A DNA stretch of 64,000 nucleotides. Source: Fistulifera solaris (Eukaryota; Bacillariophyta; Bacillariophyceae; Naviculales; Stauroneidaceae). The DNA lies in assembly GCA_030295235.1 (NCBI GenBank), contig AP026128.1, positions 620,001 to 684,000 of the forward strand. Direction: 5' to 3'. Every line of letters begins with the position of its first letter. Position 1 is the stretch's first letter. This document shows positions 22,974 through 34,852 of this stretch, one piece after another. The notes under the pieces were generated by a model. The model saw nothing but the letters and a program-made list of their open reading frames with translations, ran no database searches and was not told where the DNA came from. Both the position numbers and the translations under genes were made by a program.

Positions 22974-23315
22974 CGTTGTTGATTACGAATGCAACTAATA
23001 GAACGAAAAAGTCTAGAAACAAGATGCGGAAGAGCTCGCCCTATTTTTCATGAAAACGATCCGTCGGCGCAGAAAAAGTCGTTGCGTCAGTCAGCCCAGA
23101 TTACTCTCTCTAGAGAGAGTACTAGAGTGTAGACAACGGTGCAGTCATGAGGAGTCAGTCATGAGGCGAAAAAATGACGCGCGCCCGCCAAAATCTCGTC
23201 CGCCGCATTGGTATATGTTTATTCGACAATCACGCGTTTCATCACAACACAACAAGAACCTAATGCTTTAACTTCATTATTCAAACACTTCACTTGCCTT
23301 CTATCTTCTACTACT
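22974..23315. promoter_or_regulatory. Divergent promoter region with an 18-bp palindrome
   Basis: 342 bp between the divergent starts of the SelH-like gene and DNAJC9. It contains the perfect palindrome ACTCTCTCTAGAGAGAGT at about 23103-23120. A direct repeat CAGTCATGAGG occurs twice, at about 23143-23165. Function as a shared promoter is inferred from position only. Confidence 0.45.
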
Positions 23316-24203
23316 ATGCACCCCATCGAAGAAGCCTTCGGCAAAGGCTGTTCACTCTACAAAGACGTGCTCCAATGCCCCAAAGATGCCTCCGCGGCGC
23401 AATTGCGGAAAGCGTATTACCGGGCCGCCTTGCTCTATCATCCCGACAAGAATCCCGATGGCCATAAACAATTTCAAGCCATTTCCATGGCGTATCAAAT
23501 TCTGAAAGATAAAGATATGAGAGATGCGTACGATGAATCGGGAGAAATTCCAGATACACCCGACGATGATGATGACATGGGAACTTCCGATAAAGGCAAT
23601 CCGTGGAAAGAGTACTTTGATCGCATCTTTGGTAAGGTGACTACGTCCGATATTGACGCTTTTTCGGCGAAATACAAATGCAGTGATGAAGAGAAAAAGG
23701 ATGTTTTGCAGCAATTCGTACAGCGCCAAGGAGATTTGCTGCAAATGCTCGAATTTGTCATGTTGAGTTCCGAAAAAGATGCCGTGCGGTGGGTGGAAGA
23801 TTATCTCCGACCGGCTCTGGAAGCCAACGAGATTCCGACCGAATATCAATTGACTATGGAGAAGACACTGGAAAAAGTACAAAAGAAACTTAGTAAGCAG
23901 AAGGATTCTGAGGAACAAGAAGACGATGATGATGATGACGCCACCGAGTCGGAAGACGATTTGCCTCCCGTTTTGCGCAAACCCAAACGCACTGTCAAAA
24001 AGGGGAAACCGACGCAAACCAAAAAGAAAAAGAACGACGACATGACCGATTTGATTGCACAAATTCAAAACAAGCGGCGCGGTGGAAACAGCCTTCTCCA
24101 GAGTATAGCGTCACGCTACGGTGTCGACGATCAGGATCCCTTGAACGACGAGGAATTTACCAAAGTTCAGGCGCGTGTCGAGTCAAAGCGAAAAAAGAAG
24201 TAA
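23316..24203 (+). CDS. DNAJC9: DNAJC9-type histone co-chaperone
   Basis: 295 residues from ATG 23316. The J-domain (residues 12-75) has an HPDK motif (LLYHPDKNPDGH). The central helical part (DIDAFSAKYKCSDEEKKDVLQQF, QGDLLQMLEFVMLS, RWVEDYLRPALEANEIP) matches the region that binds histone H3-H4 in DNAJC9. A poly-Asp/Glu stretch and a Lys-rich part follow, and the C-terminal LIAQIQNKRRGGNSLLQSIASRYG is also family-typical. It should recruit Hsp70 to histones in the nucleus. Undisrupted frame; divergent from the SelH-like gene. Confidence 0.85.
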   Translation: MHPIEEAFGKGCSLYKDVLQCPKDASAAQLRKAYYRAALLYHPDKNPDGHKQFQAISMAYQILKDKDMRDAYDESGEIPDTPDDDDDMGTSDKGNPWKEYFDRIFGKVTTSDIDAFSAKYKCSDEEKKDVLQQFVQRQGDLLQMLEFVMLSSEKDAVRWVEDYLRPALEANEIPTEYQLTMEKTLEKVQKKLSKQKDSEEQEDDDDDDATESEDDLPPVLRKPKRTVKKGKPTQTKKKKNDDMTDLIAQIQNKRRGGNSLLQSIASRYGVDDQDPLNDEEFTKVQARVESKRKKK

Positions 24204-24316
24204 TCTTCGGCACTGCAGAATAGAATTCGAATGGGGAATGCACTTACTAGAAGTTGCTCTTCAGTAGCCTAGTTAGAAAAATATTTAAATTATTCAATAT
24301 TGAATAACTTCAATCA

Positions 24317-25747
24317 TTAGACTCCCAAAACATGGGGGAAATACGAATGCAGTACGGCAGTTATGGCTCCCAGGATCGAGCACGCAAAGCCAAATCCCAC
24401 CAGGAACTTGCAAAAGTAGCGTTCCAATTTATTCTTCATCCTTCTTGTCACATCCTTGGACGTATGCTTCAAGTAAAGCAAAGCCGGATACGTGTAAATG
24501 ATGGCCGTCCCCGTCAAAGCCCCATTGAAACTAATGACAAATCCCGCATCTTTGACAAACAGCGCAATGCCCGTCAGTATGGATAACAAAAGTGCCGTCA
24601 CTTGTTTCTTTTCTCCTTCTCGACCCTTGCCCCACAATTGCAAAGCGGCGGAACGACATGCATCAAAGACAAAGGGAAAACCACCCACGACGGAAGTCAC
24701 AATGAGTGACTTGGAGACTTTGGCGCCCCAATCTTGAGCGGGATAATTGTTCAAAATGATTCCTTGTGCATTCGCACCAAACGTCAAGAAACCAAAAGCC
24801 ATGGCCGCCATGCTAATGAGTGTGACGGCCGAATACGAGAATGCTGTCATGATATTGAACTTTTTCAAGACCGACTCGTCCCTAATCGCGGCGTCGTTAC
24901 TTGTGCGTCCCCCCGTCAAGGCATGATAAAATTCTGGTGCCGAGAAATGTGCCATGAGAGCGACACAACTCATGGCAATCAAGAGAAGCGGTGCCGGTGA
25001 AGCCACTCGATTGTACGTATGAAACAAACCGGCCGTCGCATACGGACTGCTGGGTTGCAAGACGGGACACCGCCAGGCCAAAAAGGCAGTCGTCACGACC
25101 GTTCCGGTGACTCCTATGAGTGACAAGGGCGCCAACGAAGCGAGCGATGGTAGATTACAAAGTGGCCACAGAATCCCACCCGCCACCGCCAAAATAAAGG
25201 CCGAACGATTCGACCACCATGCCCCCATTAAACTGGTGACAGAATCTCCAATGACCAAGATATACGCCAAGGCACAACCGAAGCAATAGATAAAGTTGGA
25301 AAACGGAATCAGCGTTGATTTCTTTTCCGCATAAACGGCTTGCCACAAATCGCCCAAATTGTTGGCTTTCGGAAAATACGCATGCGTCAATCGTCCGTAC
25401 AATGCAAACGTATACGCCGAAAGAGCGGCAATGAGCGAAAAGAAGGTACAGCCCGCCCATAAACTGCTGGGATCATTTGAAATGGCCGCCAAACCCGACG
25501 GCAATGACAACAATCCTGTTCCTAACATGGCTTTCATGACACTGAAACTCGTCGAATAAAGACGCTTGTTGTTAGTAGATGAGATAGCCGCATCTTGTGC
25601 TTCATTGGGTACATTCTCGTCGGACGACAACGACGGTGTAGAGGTGAGAGCCAACGGAACCGAAAGACAGCGATGCAACTGCAGTTGTTGCGGCGGCAGA
25701 AAGGCTTCCGTGACCCAAAGTAAGCACAATATTCGAATAATACGCAT
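24317..25747 (-). CDS. AAAP/SLC38-type amino-acid transporter with plastid presequence
   Basis: 476 residues from ATG 25747. The signal peptide MRIIRILCLLWVTEA is followed by FLPPQ, a typical diatom plastid cleavage context with Phe at +1. A Ser/Thr-rich transit part precedes about 10-11 membrane segments of the amino-acid/auxin permease family. The first of these is FSVMKAMLGTGLLSLPSGLA, the family's substrate-binding helix. The signal suggests a plastid or periplastid membrane; substrate and direction are unknown. The first Met used has the best signal peptide; upstream in-frame codons add nothing recognisable. Confidence 0.7.
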   Translation of the reverse strand: MRIIRILCLLWVTEAFLPPQQLQLHRCLSVPLALTSTPSLSSDENVPNEAQDAAISSTNNKRLYSTSFSVMKAMLGTGLLSLPSGLAAISNDPSSLWAGCTFFSLIAALSAYTFALYGRLTHAYFPKANNLGDLWQAVYAEKKSTLIPFSNFIYCFGCALAYILVIGDSVTSLMGAWWSNRSAFILAVAGGILWPLCNLPSLASLAPLSLIGVTGTVVTTAFLAWRCPVLQPSSPYATAGLFHTYNRVASPAPLLLIAMSCVALMAHFSAPEFYHALTGGRTSNDAAIRDESVLKKFNIMTAFSYSAVTLISMAAMAFGFLTFGANAQGIILNNYPAQDWGAKVSKSLIVTSVVGGFPFVFDACRSAALQLWGKGREGEKKQVTALLLSILTGIALFVKDAGFVISFNGALTGTAIIYTYPALLYLKHTSKDVTRRMKNKLERYFCKFLVGFGFACSILGAITAVLHSYFPHVLGV

Positions 25748-25868
25748 ACTTGAATTGCTGTAGTGGTAATCAGGAACGGCTACAATGAAAGAATGCCCTT
25801 GATGCGATTGATGCAGTCTCGAGAGAGTGCCGGGTGTCATTGCGATCTAGTTTTCATGTTTGCACTTA

Positions 25869-26075
25869 CCCAGAAAATGTGGGGGTGTGTTGTTTGCATG
25901 TACCCAGAAAATGTGGGGGTGTGTTGTTTGCACGTACCCAGAAAATGTGGGCGTGTGTTGTTTGCATGTACCCAGAAAATGTGGGGGTGTGTTGTTTGCA
26001 CGTACCCAGAAAATGTGGGCGTGTGTTGTTTGCACGTATACCCAGAAAATGTGGGAGTGTGGTATTTTCGCACAT
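25869..26075. repeat. 34-bp minisatellite, 6 copies (array 2)
   Basis: The same CCCAGAAAATGTGGG unit as at 6.1-6.5 kb, in the same plus-strand orientation, with 34-bp spacing (CCC at 25869 and 25903; the last copy has a 2-bp insertion). It lies in the divergent intergenic region between the amino-acid transporter and the RRP6-like gene. Copies here are more uniform than in array 1. Confidence 0.95.
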
Positions 26076-26202
26076 AAAAATTTGGGATACCAGTAGGTCG
26101 ATCACAAGAGCCCGACAAATAATAAAATAATACTGGTAGTAGCCGACAACTAAAATAAAAAAACAGCAGACAGCCAGTTATTGAAAAAACAGGACGTTTA
26201 GA

Positions 26203-28239
26203 ATGGGACGTATGAGAAGGAAAGCACGGTCCAACGCGACGTCTTCGCAATGGACGGCCAACGACCGTTCCGATTTGGTGGCCTTTTTAGTAGCCTACCG
26301 AGATGCGGCCGTCGGTCGTTATCAGTTAAACAACCCGGAGCAGTTTGTAATTGGAGGAATCGATTTTCCTATTTTGTCGGTTCGCTCGATACGGCAACGT
26401 TTCTTGGCATTGCCGATCCAATTGACGGCGAAGCAACGAAAAGTCGTGCACGAGTGTTGTGTGGAAAGTAAGTCGTTTCGTTTCGTTTGTAGAAAAGCAC
26501 CAAGATTCAACATACTTACAAACAATCGACTAGCTTTTTTTGTTTCATGGGACCATCGATCGAGAAGACGGACAGCGACAAGTTTTGATTTCACTTTACG
26601 CCGATGGCTTGCCGAGGACCGAGGGTCGACGATCCGGTGCTCTGTACGTGTATCGACCTTGGTTCTGTCGCGAACGAGAAAGTACAGACGCGCAAGAAGC
26701 AGCCATCGAAGCCGTACAAGCTTTGATTGATCAACCGTCGCGTTGTATTCGAGACACGGATCGTCTCGATCTCGAACAACTTCAAACGATGGTTGTGCCG
26801 GGGCCACTGCTCGACAATCTACTTCTCGTTAATTCGTTAGCGAGTATTCGACAAATGCAACGCGAATGGAAGGAACATCCTCCCACCATCGTTGCCTTTG
26901 ACTTGGAAGCGTACAACGAATCCAAATATTGTCAGTTGACCTGTTTGCTACAAATCGCGGTACCGTCTCATCCACATCAACGACATTACATTATCGATCC
27001 ACTCGCTCCCGATGTATGGGATGAAATTGGCCCTATCTTGGCTCCCTACTTTGCCGATCCGTCCATTGTTAAAATTGGACACGCCATTGGCGGTCTGGAT
27101 GTTCCGTGCTTGTACCGCGACTTTGGAATTGTCGTCGTCAATGCGTTTGATACGTACGAAGCCGCGACGCAATTGAAATTGCCTCTCAAAGGACTCGCGG
27201 CAGTGTGTCATCAGTATCAGCTACTTCAGGATGGAGACTTTTATACAAAACTCAAAGAGCAGTATCAATCTTGCGATTGGAGAGTGCGCCCTTGACGGAA
27301 CCGATGCTCCAATACGGACGATTTGATATTCATTATTTGATGCCGTTACGAGAACTCATGATTCGTGATCTTACCCGAGATGCTTGGGCATCCGATCGTC
27401 AGCAATCGCAACTGGTAGCAGAAGCCCTGCAAGAAACGTTGCAACAGTTTGCACGAGAAGACGACGAGGATGATTTTATGACGTCGGCCCGGACCAGTCC
27501 GACCAGTTATGCAACTGGACGAAATAATGACGGTGAAGACACCGTCGGATATCAGAGTGCTGTTTCGCGGCAGTCTTCGTTAAGTGAGTACGATACTCCA
27601 GCCGAAGATGGAAGTGTAATGAGTAATTATACAAGGAAAAGTGAGTGCATAGCGAATGTGTTATCCCGCAAGGAGTTGAATGCTTCTGAATTACGGATGC
27701 AGATTGATTTGGGAAGGACCTTGGCCATGAGCCAAGAGCACTGTCGGAAACTATGGAGAGGACGCAACGAACCACGGATGGGAGTCTTGGATGTGCTCGT
27801 GCAGCGCCTTCGTCGCCATCAAATTCCGTGGACATCATCGCAGAACGAACTTTACATCCAACTGGCGGATTGGCGAGATGCGATAGCATCTGCTCTGGAA
27901 ACTTTGCCGCAATTCATCGCACCATTGGAGTTTTTGGCCGCTGTAGCTTATCAGCGTCCTTGTACTGAAATCGGTCTGCGAAGGATATCAACCAGTTTAC
28001 CGCACGCAATTGAAGAAAATAAGGAAATTCGAGAACAACTACTTGATATTGTTCGCGAATCTGCTTACACAAAGGAGAGCGAAGACATTTTTTGTGAAGA
28101 GTATTATTTCTATAAAGTGAATAGATTTCGTCGTTTGATGGATGATGGCATAATCATGCAATGGAAGTGGTCTATTGCAGTCGCGGTAGTCCTTGCAGGA
28201 GCAGCGTTGGTCGTGTCAGGACGCAAGCGTTCGAGATGA
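26203..28239 (+). CDS. RRP6-like 3'-5' exoribonuclease with HRDC and C-terminal membrane anchor
   Basis: Exon 1 (26203-26467) and exon 2 (26565-28239). The 97-nt intron, GTAAGT to GATCGAG, keeps the phase. The DEDD-y nuclease core is complete: FDLEAY (D, E), GGLDVPCLYRDF (D) and QYGRFDIHYL (Y...D). DWRVRPLTEPMLQYGRFD is typical of RRP6/EXOSC10. An HRDC domain (YIQLADWRDAIASAL) follows, and the protein ends with a hydrophobic segment SIAVAVVLAGAALVV plus GRKRSR, like a tail anchor. Plant RRP6L3 is the closest type that I know. The CCC at 27289-27291 lacks one C, causing a frame change within the conserved DWRVRP-LTEP stretch. Target RNA unknown. Confidence 0.72.
26468..26564 (+). other. Intron of the RRP6-like gene
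   Basis: 97 nt; donor GTAAGT at 26468. The acceptor ending at 26564 (GATCGAG) keeps phase. An earlier acceptor at 26533 would need a one-base correction in the T7 run. Confidence 0.6.
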
Positions 28240-28325
28240 ACAGCAGCCAAAACGCGAACTAAGGTATGACGTTAAACAAGCTAATGCCAGTAATGTACTA
28301 AATATTGTTCGATTTTCGTAGTGGC

Positions 28326-30254
28326 TTACAAAGTCGGGGACATGCTGCTCAGATTGTGGAAAGCCCCCGACACTTGGGCGGAAGAAGGCACAGAGTCCCG
28401 CTTTTGCTGCAAATACTGGTGGCACGCATCCGCAACACCTCGGCCCTCATTGATGGCCCATACAACAAGGGATTGCCCGCGCCGGCAATCACCTCCAGCG
28501 AAAACACCTTCGACGTTGGTACGATAATCCCCATAGACTGCATGAATGTTCTTGCGTTGATCAGTATCTAACCCAAGCTCCTCAACAATATATTGCTCCG
28601 GCGCAACAAAGCCCATACTCAATACAACAAGATCTGCCGGCCATTCACGTTCCGAACCCTCAATCGCTTTCGGTCCCTCTTTGCTAATTTCAACATCCTG
28701 GGTAACTAGTGCCTTCACGTGACCATTTTCGTCTCCAATGAATTCCTTAGTCATGACTGAGTACACACGTGGATCCTTGCCGAATACAGCTTTGGCCTCT
28801 GCGTGGCCGTAGTCAACACCAAACACTCGTGGCCACTGGGGCCATGGGTTATCGGGAGCACGCGACATGGGAGGTTGGGGCATCAATTCAAAGTTGGTCA
28901 CCGACTTGCAACGATGGCGCATGCTAGTACCGATACAATCGGTTCCTGTGTCACCACCACCAATGACGATGACATCTTTGCCAGCAGCTGTAATCCAGTT
29001 TTCTTTCTCCCACTGAGATTCTAGGGTTCCCTCCTTGGTCATTAGCAGCTTCTTTTGGTTGGCGGTCAAGAATTCCTGTAAATACAAAGAGAAACAAGTC
29101 AGACAATGCTTTCAGGTGACATGAACCGTGCCCAAGTCCTGCTTACCATTGCAAAGTGAATTCCTTTTAATTCACGTCCAGGAACGGGCAAGTCACGAGG
29201 CTTCGTTGAGCCGACACAAAGGATCAAAGCATCCACATTGGCGCGCAATTCATTAATGTCAACATTTTGTCCAATGTTTGCGTTTGTCACAAACTCGATA
29301 CCCTCTTCTCTCAACAAATTCACTCTTCGATCAACGGTATCCTTTTCCAATTTCATGTTGGGAATGCCGTACATCAAAAGCCCTCCGATTCGGTCCGCAC
29401 GTTCATAGACTGTGACTTTGTGTCCCATCTGGTTCAACTGATCCGCCGCCGCCAGCCCCGACGGACCCGATCCTACGACTGCTACAGTCATTCCAGTCCG
29501 ATTTTCTGGAATCCGCGGCGTAATGAGGCCCTCCTTCCACGCACGGTCCACAATACTGTACTCAATGTTCTTAATAGTCACCGGTGCATCGACCAATCCT
29601 GCCACACACGAACCTTCACACGGCGCCGGACACACTCTTCCCGTAAATTCCGGAAAGTTGTTGGTTTTGTGCAGCCGATCGATGGCATCTTCCCACTGTC
29701 CGTTGTAGACTAAATTGTTCCATTCCGGAATTAAATTGTTCACCGGACAGCCCGCATGCGTCTGACAGAACGGCGTACCACAATCCATGCATCGGGCCGC
29801 CTGTACTTTGCGTTCCACGCTGGTGTGATACTCGCTATCTTCCTCGGTGGGGTTCAATTCGCCCCAATCGCGGACGCGTTCGGTGGGCTTGCGATAGGGT
29901 TCCGGATTGCGTTGGTAGTTCAAGAAGCCGCGCAATTTTTCAATCGAGGCGTACGATCCGTCGCGGCGTTTGACACTGTAATAGAAGAATGAATAGAAGA
30001 AGATTAAGTTGAAAATTGGTTCTAAAAAATCATGGGCAGGCATCACCTTCCGATCGCTCGACGGAATTCTCGTACAGTTGGTACCGATCTCTACGTACGT
30101 ACCGAGGTTCATTGTCGTGATCGCTCGATTGGCCCTCTCTCCAAATTTCGTGACGACCATCGGCACCCAAAGGACCCGCTTTTTCAATTTGAGTCGATAA
30201 CGTTCTCCATGTTCGGCTTGAAGCCACAAGTCGTTGCGTGCGTGCGGCCAACAT
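28326..30254 (-). CDS. gltD: NADPH-glutamate synthase small subunit, mitochondrial
   Basis: 576 residues in three exons: 30254-30103, 29975-29147 and 29075-28326. Both introns (127 and 71 nt) are GT-AG and in phase. The protein feeds electrons from NADPH via FAD and Fe-S clusters to the large subunit, which makes glutamate from glutamine and 2-oxoglutarate. N-terminal Cys motif: CMDCGTPFC, then [12 protein letters not shown] site: [21 protein letters not shown] site: [13 protein letters not shown]. The N-terminus [20 protein letters not shown] is an Arg/Ser presequence without acidic residues, fitting a mitochondrial stand-alone GltD. The large subunit is not in this window. Convergent with the RRP6-like gene (86 bp gap). 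Confidence 0.88.
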
Positions 30255-30529
30255 CTTGAAGAATGATGCGAGAAAAAAAAAAAGCGAAGAAGCCAGCCCT
30301 TGACCACAAAAAAAAAGAATGGGTGCAAATTTTCACGAAGATTGGCCAGGTCAATCTTCCGCCCAAAATTCCGACATGAGTGGTGCTCGGACAATGCGGA
30401 AAAGGTAAGGTATAGTACAAAGTAGAACCGAGTACGTCACGGCGTCCGACTTGCGGACAGAAACAGAAGCAGATGTCACATTCGTGAACCGTTCTTCGCT
30501 TCGTTCCCCCATGCAAGTACAACCCATAA

Positions 30530-30562
30530 AAAATACTCCGTATACGGAGTACTCCGTATAAG
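30530..30562. repeat. Nested perfect palindromes of the TACTCCGTA family
   Basis: TATACGGAGTACTCCGTATA is a perfect 20-bp palindrome at 30541-30560. It overlaps TACTCCGTATACGGAGTA to the left. The half-motif TACGGAGTA recurs at several other intergenic places (see findings). Confidence 0.85.
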
Positions 30563-30729
30563 GTTATCAGTCTTGTACAGTATCTGCACGTCCGTCGTCG
30601 GCTCCTTCTTCCACGCAATAAATAATAACGTTGTGTATTGATGTCCAATCGACGTCCATTTTTAAAAATGTATTGGCACAAAAGAAGATCATGTCGGAGA
30701 AAGCGACGATGGCATTGGTGCACAATACC

Positions 30730-31475
30730 TGGTAGACGCCAAAAATGGTGTAAACGAGAAACTCCGGGTTCCCCTGCAGAGATAAATTTCCTACGGCGGC
30801 TACGTGAAATACGCGTAGACATTCGAAGTGTTGTATTATTTTACTGTTTCATGTATCACAATCCAATCAAGGTAGATAATTGCTTAATTGTACGCATGAG
30901 CGATGTTGGGCAAAGTATTGTTGACATTGGTGTCCAAAAGACGTGAAAAAGGTGTGATTGAAATTGCACAATTTCCGGGTGCCCCCTCTGTCGATAAATT
31001 TCCCTACGGGAGCTACGTGAAACTACGTAGACATTCGAAGCGTTGTTACATTCGTTCCATCAACGTTTTGTTTTCAACTCGATGACACCTATTGCTTCCC
31101 GATACGAAGCAAGTACAGTGCGCAAGATAACGTTGACATCTGTGCACTTTAAATCCAAGCTTTGGATGATGGTGAAAAAACAATATCCGGGTACCCCTGC
31201 AGAGATAAATTTCCTACGGCGGCCACGTGAAATACGTGTAGACATTTGAAGCGTTGTATTCTTCAACTGTAACATGTTTCACAGTCCAATCAAGGTAGAT
31301 CATTGTTTCATGGCACGCATAAGTGATGTTGGGCAAAGTATTTTTGGCACTGATGTCCAAAACAAGCGAAAAATGGTGTGATCGAAATTAGACAATATCC
31401 GCGTTCTCCTCTGTCGATAAATTTCCCATCGGGAGCTACGTGAAACTACGTAGACATTCGAAGCATTTTATTTCT
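30730..31475. repeat. About 212-bp satellite arranged as 423-bp dimers
   Basis: Four monomers with GATAAATTTCC at 30781, 30993, 31204 and 31416 (212, 211 and 212 bp apart). Monomers 1 and 3 share GCAGAGATAAATTTCCTACG, and monomers 2 and 4 share TCTGTCGATAAATTTCCC. The larger unit is therefore a 423-bp dimer repeated twice (GATGTTGGGCAAAGTATT also repeats at that spacing). Each monomer contains CTACGTGAAA...CGTAGACATT. The array lies between the divergent gltD and glutathione reductase genes. I see no gene in the rest of 30255-32056; a short ATG-repeat (GATGAT...) lies near 31735. Confidence 0.9.
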
Positions 31476-32008
31476 TGTTCTTTGTTTGTTTTGTTGTCTG
31501 AATACGCTCAAGTTTAATGAAATATATTCACTGTTAGTGATTGGAATGTTTTTCTTGGTCAAGCTGGCTGCAGGGCGGATTTACTTCATGTCGGTTCAGT
31601 AAACAAGGCGCTATCATTCCACTGATGCAAAGAGTACCATATCAGTTTCTGTCTGTCCGTCGTCCGCTCATTCGTTCGCCCAAGGAATGACGTGTGTGAT
31701 CCGTCGCAATGATCTTTTCGACAGCCTCCACCTTGATGATGATGATGATGATGATGTGTTTCGTTTTTATCCCTCCGATCGAAATCCTTTGACGCGGATA
31801 CCCGATAGCAATCGTGTAATTGTTGCTGTTGTTAAAAAAGGATTACTTTTCTTATATAAAGAACCGATTGGGCTTGCCGTTGGATCAATCGCTGATCTTT
31901 TTCGAACGTCCCTCCTTTGCCTTCATTGAAAGGAAATCGCACCTCCTTTCCTGCGATCCATCGGGCTTCCTGTTTCCTATAAAATCTCGTCTGTCCTCCA
32001 TTCCTTGA

Positions 32009-33825
<1,817 letters not shown>

Positions 33826-34054
33826 AGCAATAATTAGATAATGATTCGCTTTCAATTTTCCTGCTACCTGCGATTGTAAGCGTGACTCATGTTCCCAAAA
33901 AGTGAAGCTTGAGGTGTGATGCCTTCAATCTATTTTCTGCCTTGGAAGGATGAGGGCATGTACAGTTATTTGTTTGATCCAAGAATGCGCATAAGACAGA
34001 GTAGCGGTTTTAGCTAGTATCGGCTTATTACAATATTTATATTTCACATAGCGC

Positions 34055-34852
34055 TCACGCCGCTGGAGCTGTTGGTGCTGACTTGAAGAACAATAATAGC
34101 ACGTTTCCAATGAAACCGTCTAGGTTACCAATGGAATCGTGTTCTTCGTAGGCATTGAAAGAAATTATAGTTGATAGCAGCTGCTCAAAGCAACTTCGAG
34201 ATTTCACTTCATCTCCAAGAGACAAATGAATCTGTCCCAAGTTGTTGGAGATGGCCATTGATTGCAATGGCGAGATAGCGAGCTCCTCGTTTATTTGAAT
34301 CGAGCAGACGAGCTCATATAGAGATTTAGCCTTGAGGAACTTTCCTTTACAGTTGGCATCCTGGATGGCGATGAGATGGTGTGCAAGCGCAATATTGTAT
34401 AGTATTACAAAGGAGAGCTTGACGTTATCTCGGAAGGATTGCATGTCTTGCTGATGGGCTGAAATGTACATTGGTGAAGTGAACGTGTACCCTTCTACTC
34501 CCAAGCTTGAAAGTAAAGTGCATCCGCACTCCGGAGGGCTTTGGAGGAAAACGCCAGGAGGTGACTCGTTATCGTCATCCTCGATGGTATCCTTGCTAGT
34601 TTCCTCCAGCCGTATCATTTCTAACTTGATGAGACTCAAGGCTTTTGATAGAGCTCTGAGTGCCTGGTCGTACCGTCCCTTTGAGATCATGTGTATACCA
34701 ACATTGTTTAAGAGAACAGGGTCGTTGCTTTCAGCGACCAAACTCATGGTGTATAGTCTGGTGGTGTCGATCGATTGTGGGATTATGGAGCAACAGTTGG
34801 TATCCTTTGTTTCGTTTGTGGTGTTATTTTTGTCGACCTCAAATAATACCAA
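34055..34852 (-). CDS. TPR-like protein, unknown function
   Basis: 265 residues. Pieces match TPR helices: NNVGIHMISKGRYDQALRALSKAL, VILYNIALAHHLIAI and ISNNLGQIHLSLGD. I recall similar repeat-type proteins as abundant in diatom genomes. No catalytic motif or targeting signal. First ATG at 34852; MSLVAESNDP (about residue 36) is an alternative start. Function unknown. Confidence 0.55.
   Translation of the reverse strand: MVLFEVDKNNTTNETKDTNCCSIIPQSIDTTRLYTMSLVAESNDPVLLNNVGIHMISKGRYDQALRALSKALSLIKLEMIRLEETSKDTIEDDDNESPPGVFLQSPPECGCTLLSSLGVEGYTFTSPMYISAHQQDMQSFRDNVKLSFVILYNIALAHHLIAIQDANCKGKFLKAKSLYELVCSIQINEELAISPLQSMAISNNLGQIHLSLGDEVKSRSCFEQLLSTIISFNAYEEHDSIGNLDGFIGNVLLLFFKSAPTAPAA

Noticed and set aside
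25763-26250. Similar repeat-rich open frames at the second minisatellite
   Set aside because: Same explanation as for array 1.
26468-26533. A 66-nt intron ending at TAG 26533 in the RRP6-like gene
   Set aside because: It would need a base correction in the T7 run; the acceptor at 26564 keeps phase without one.
29976-30046. A 71-nt intron with donor GTGATG in gltD
   Set aside because: It does not keep the reading frame; the GTACGT donor at 30102 gives a 127-nt intron in phase.
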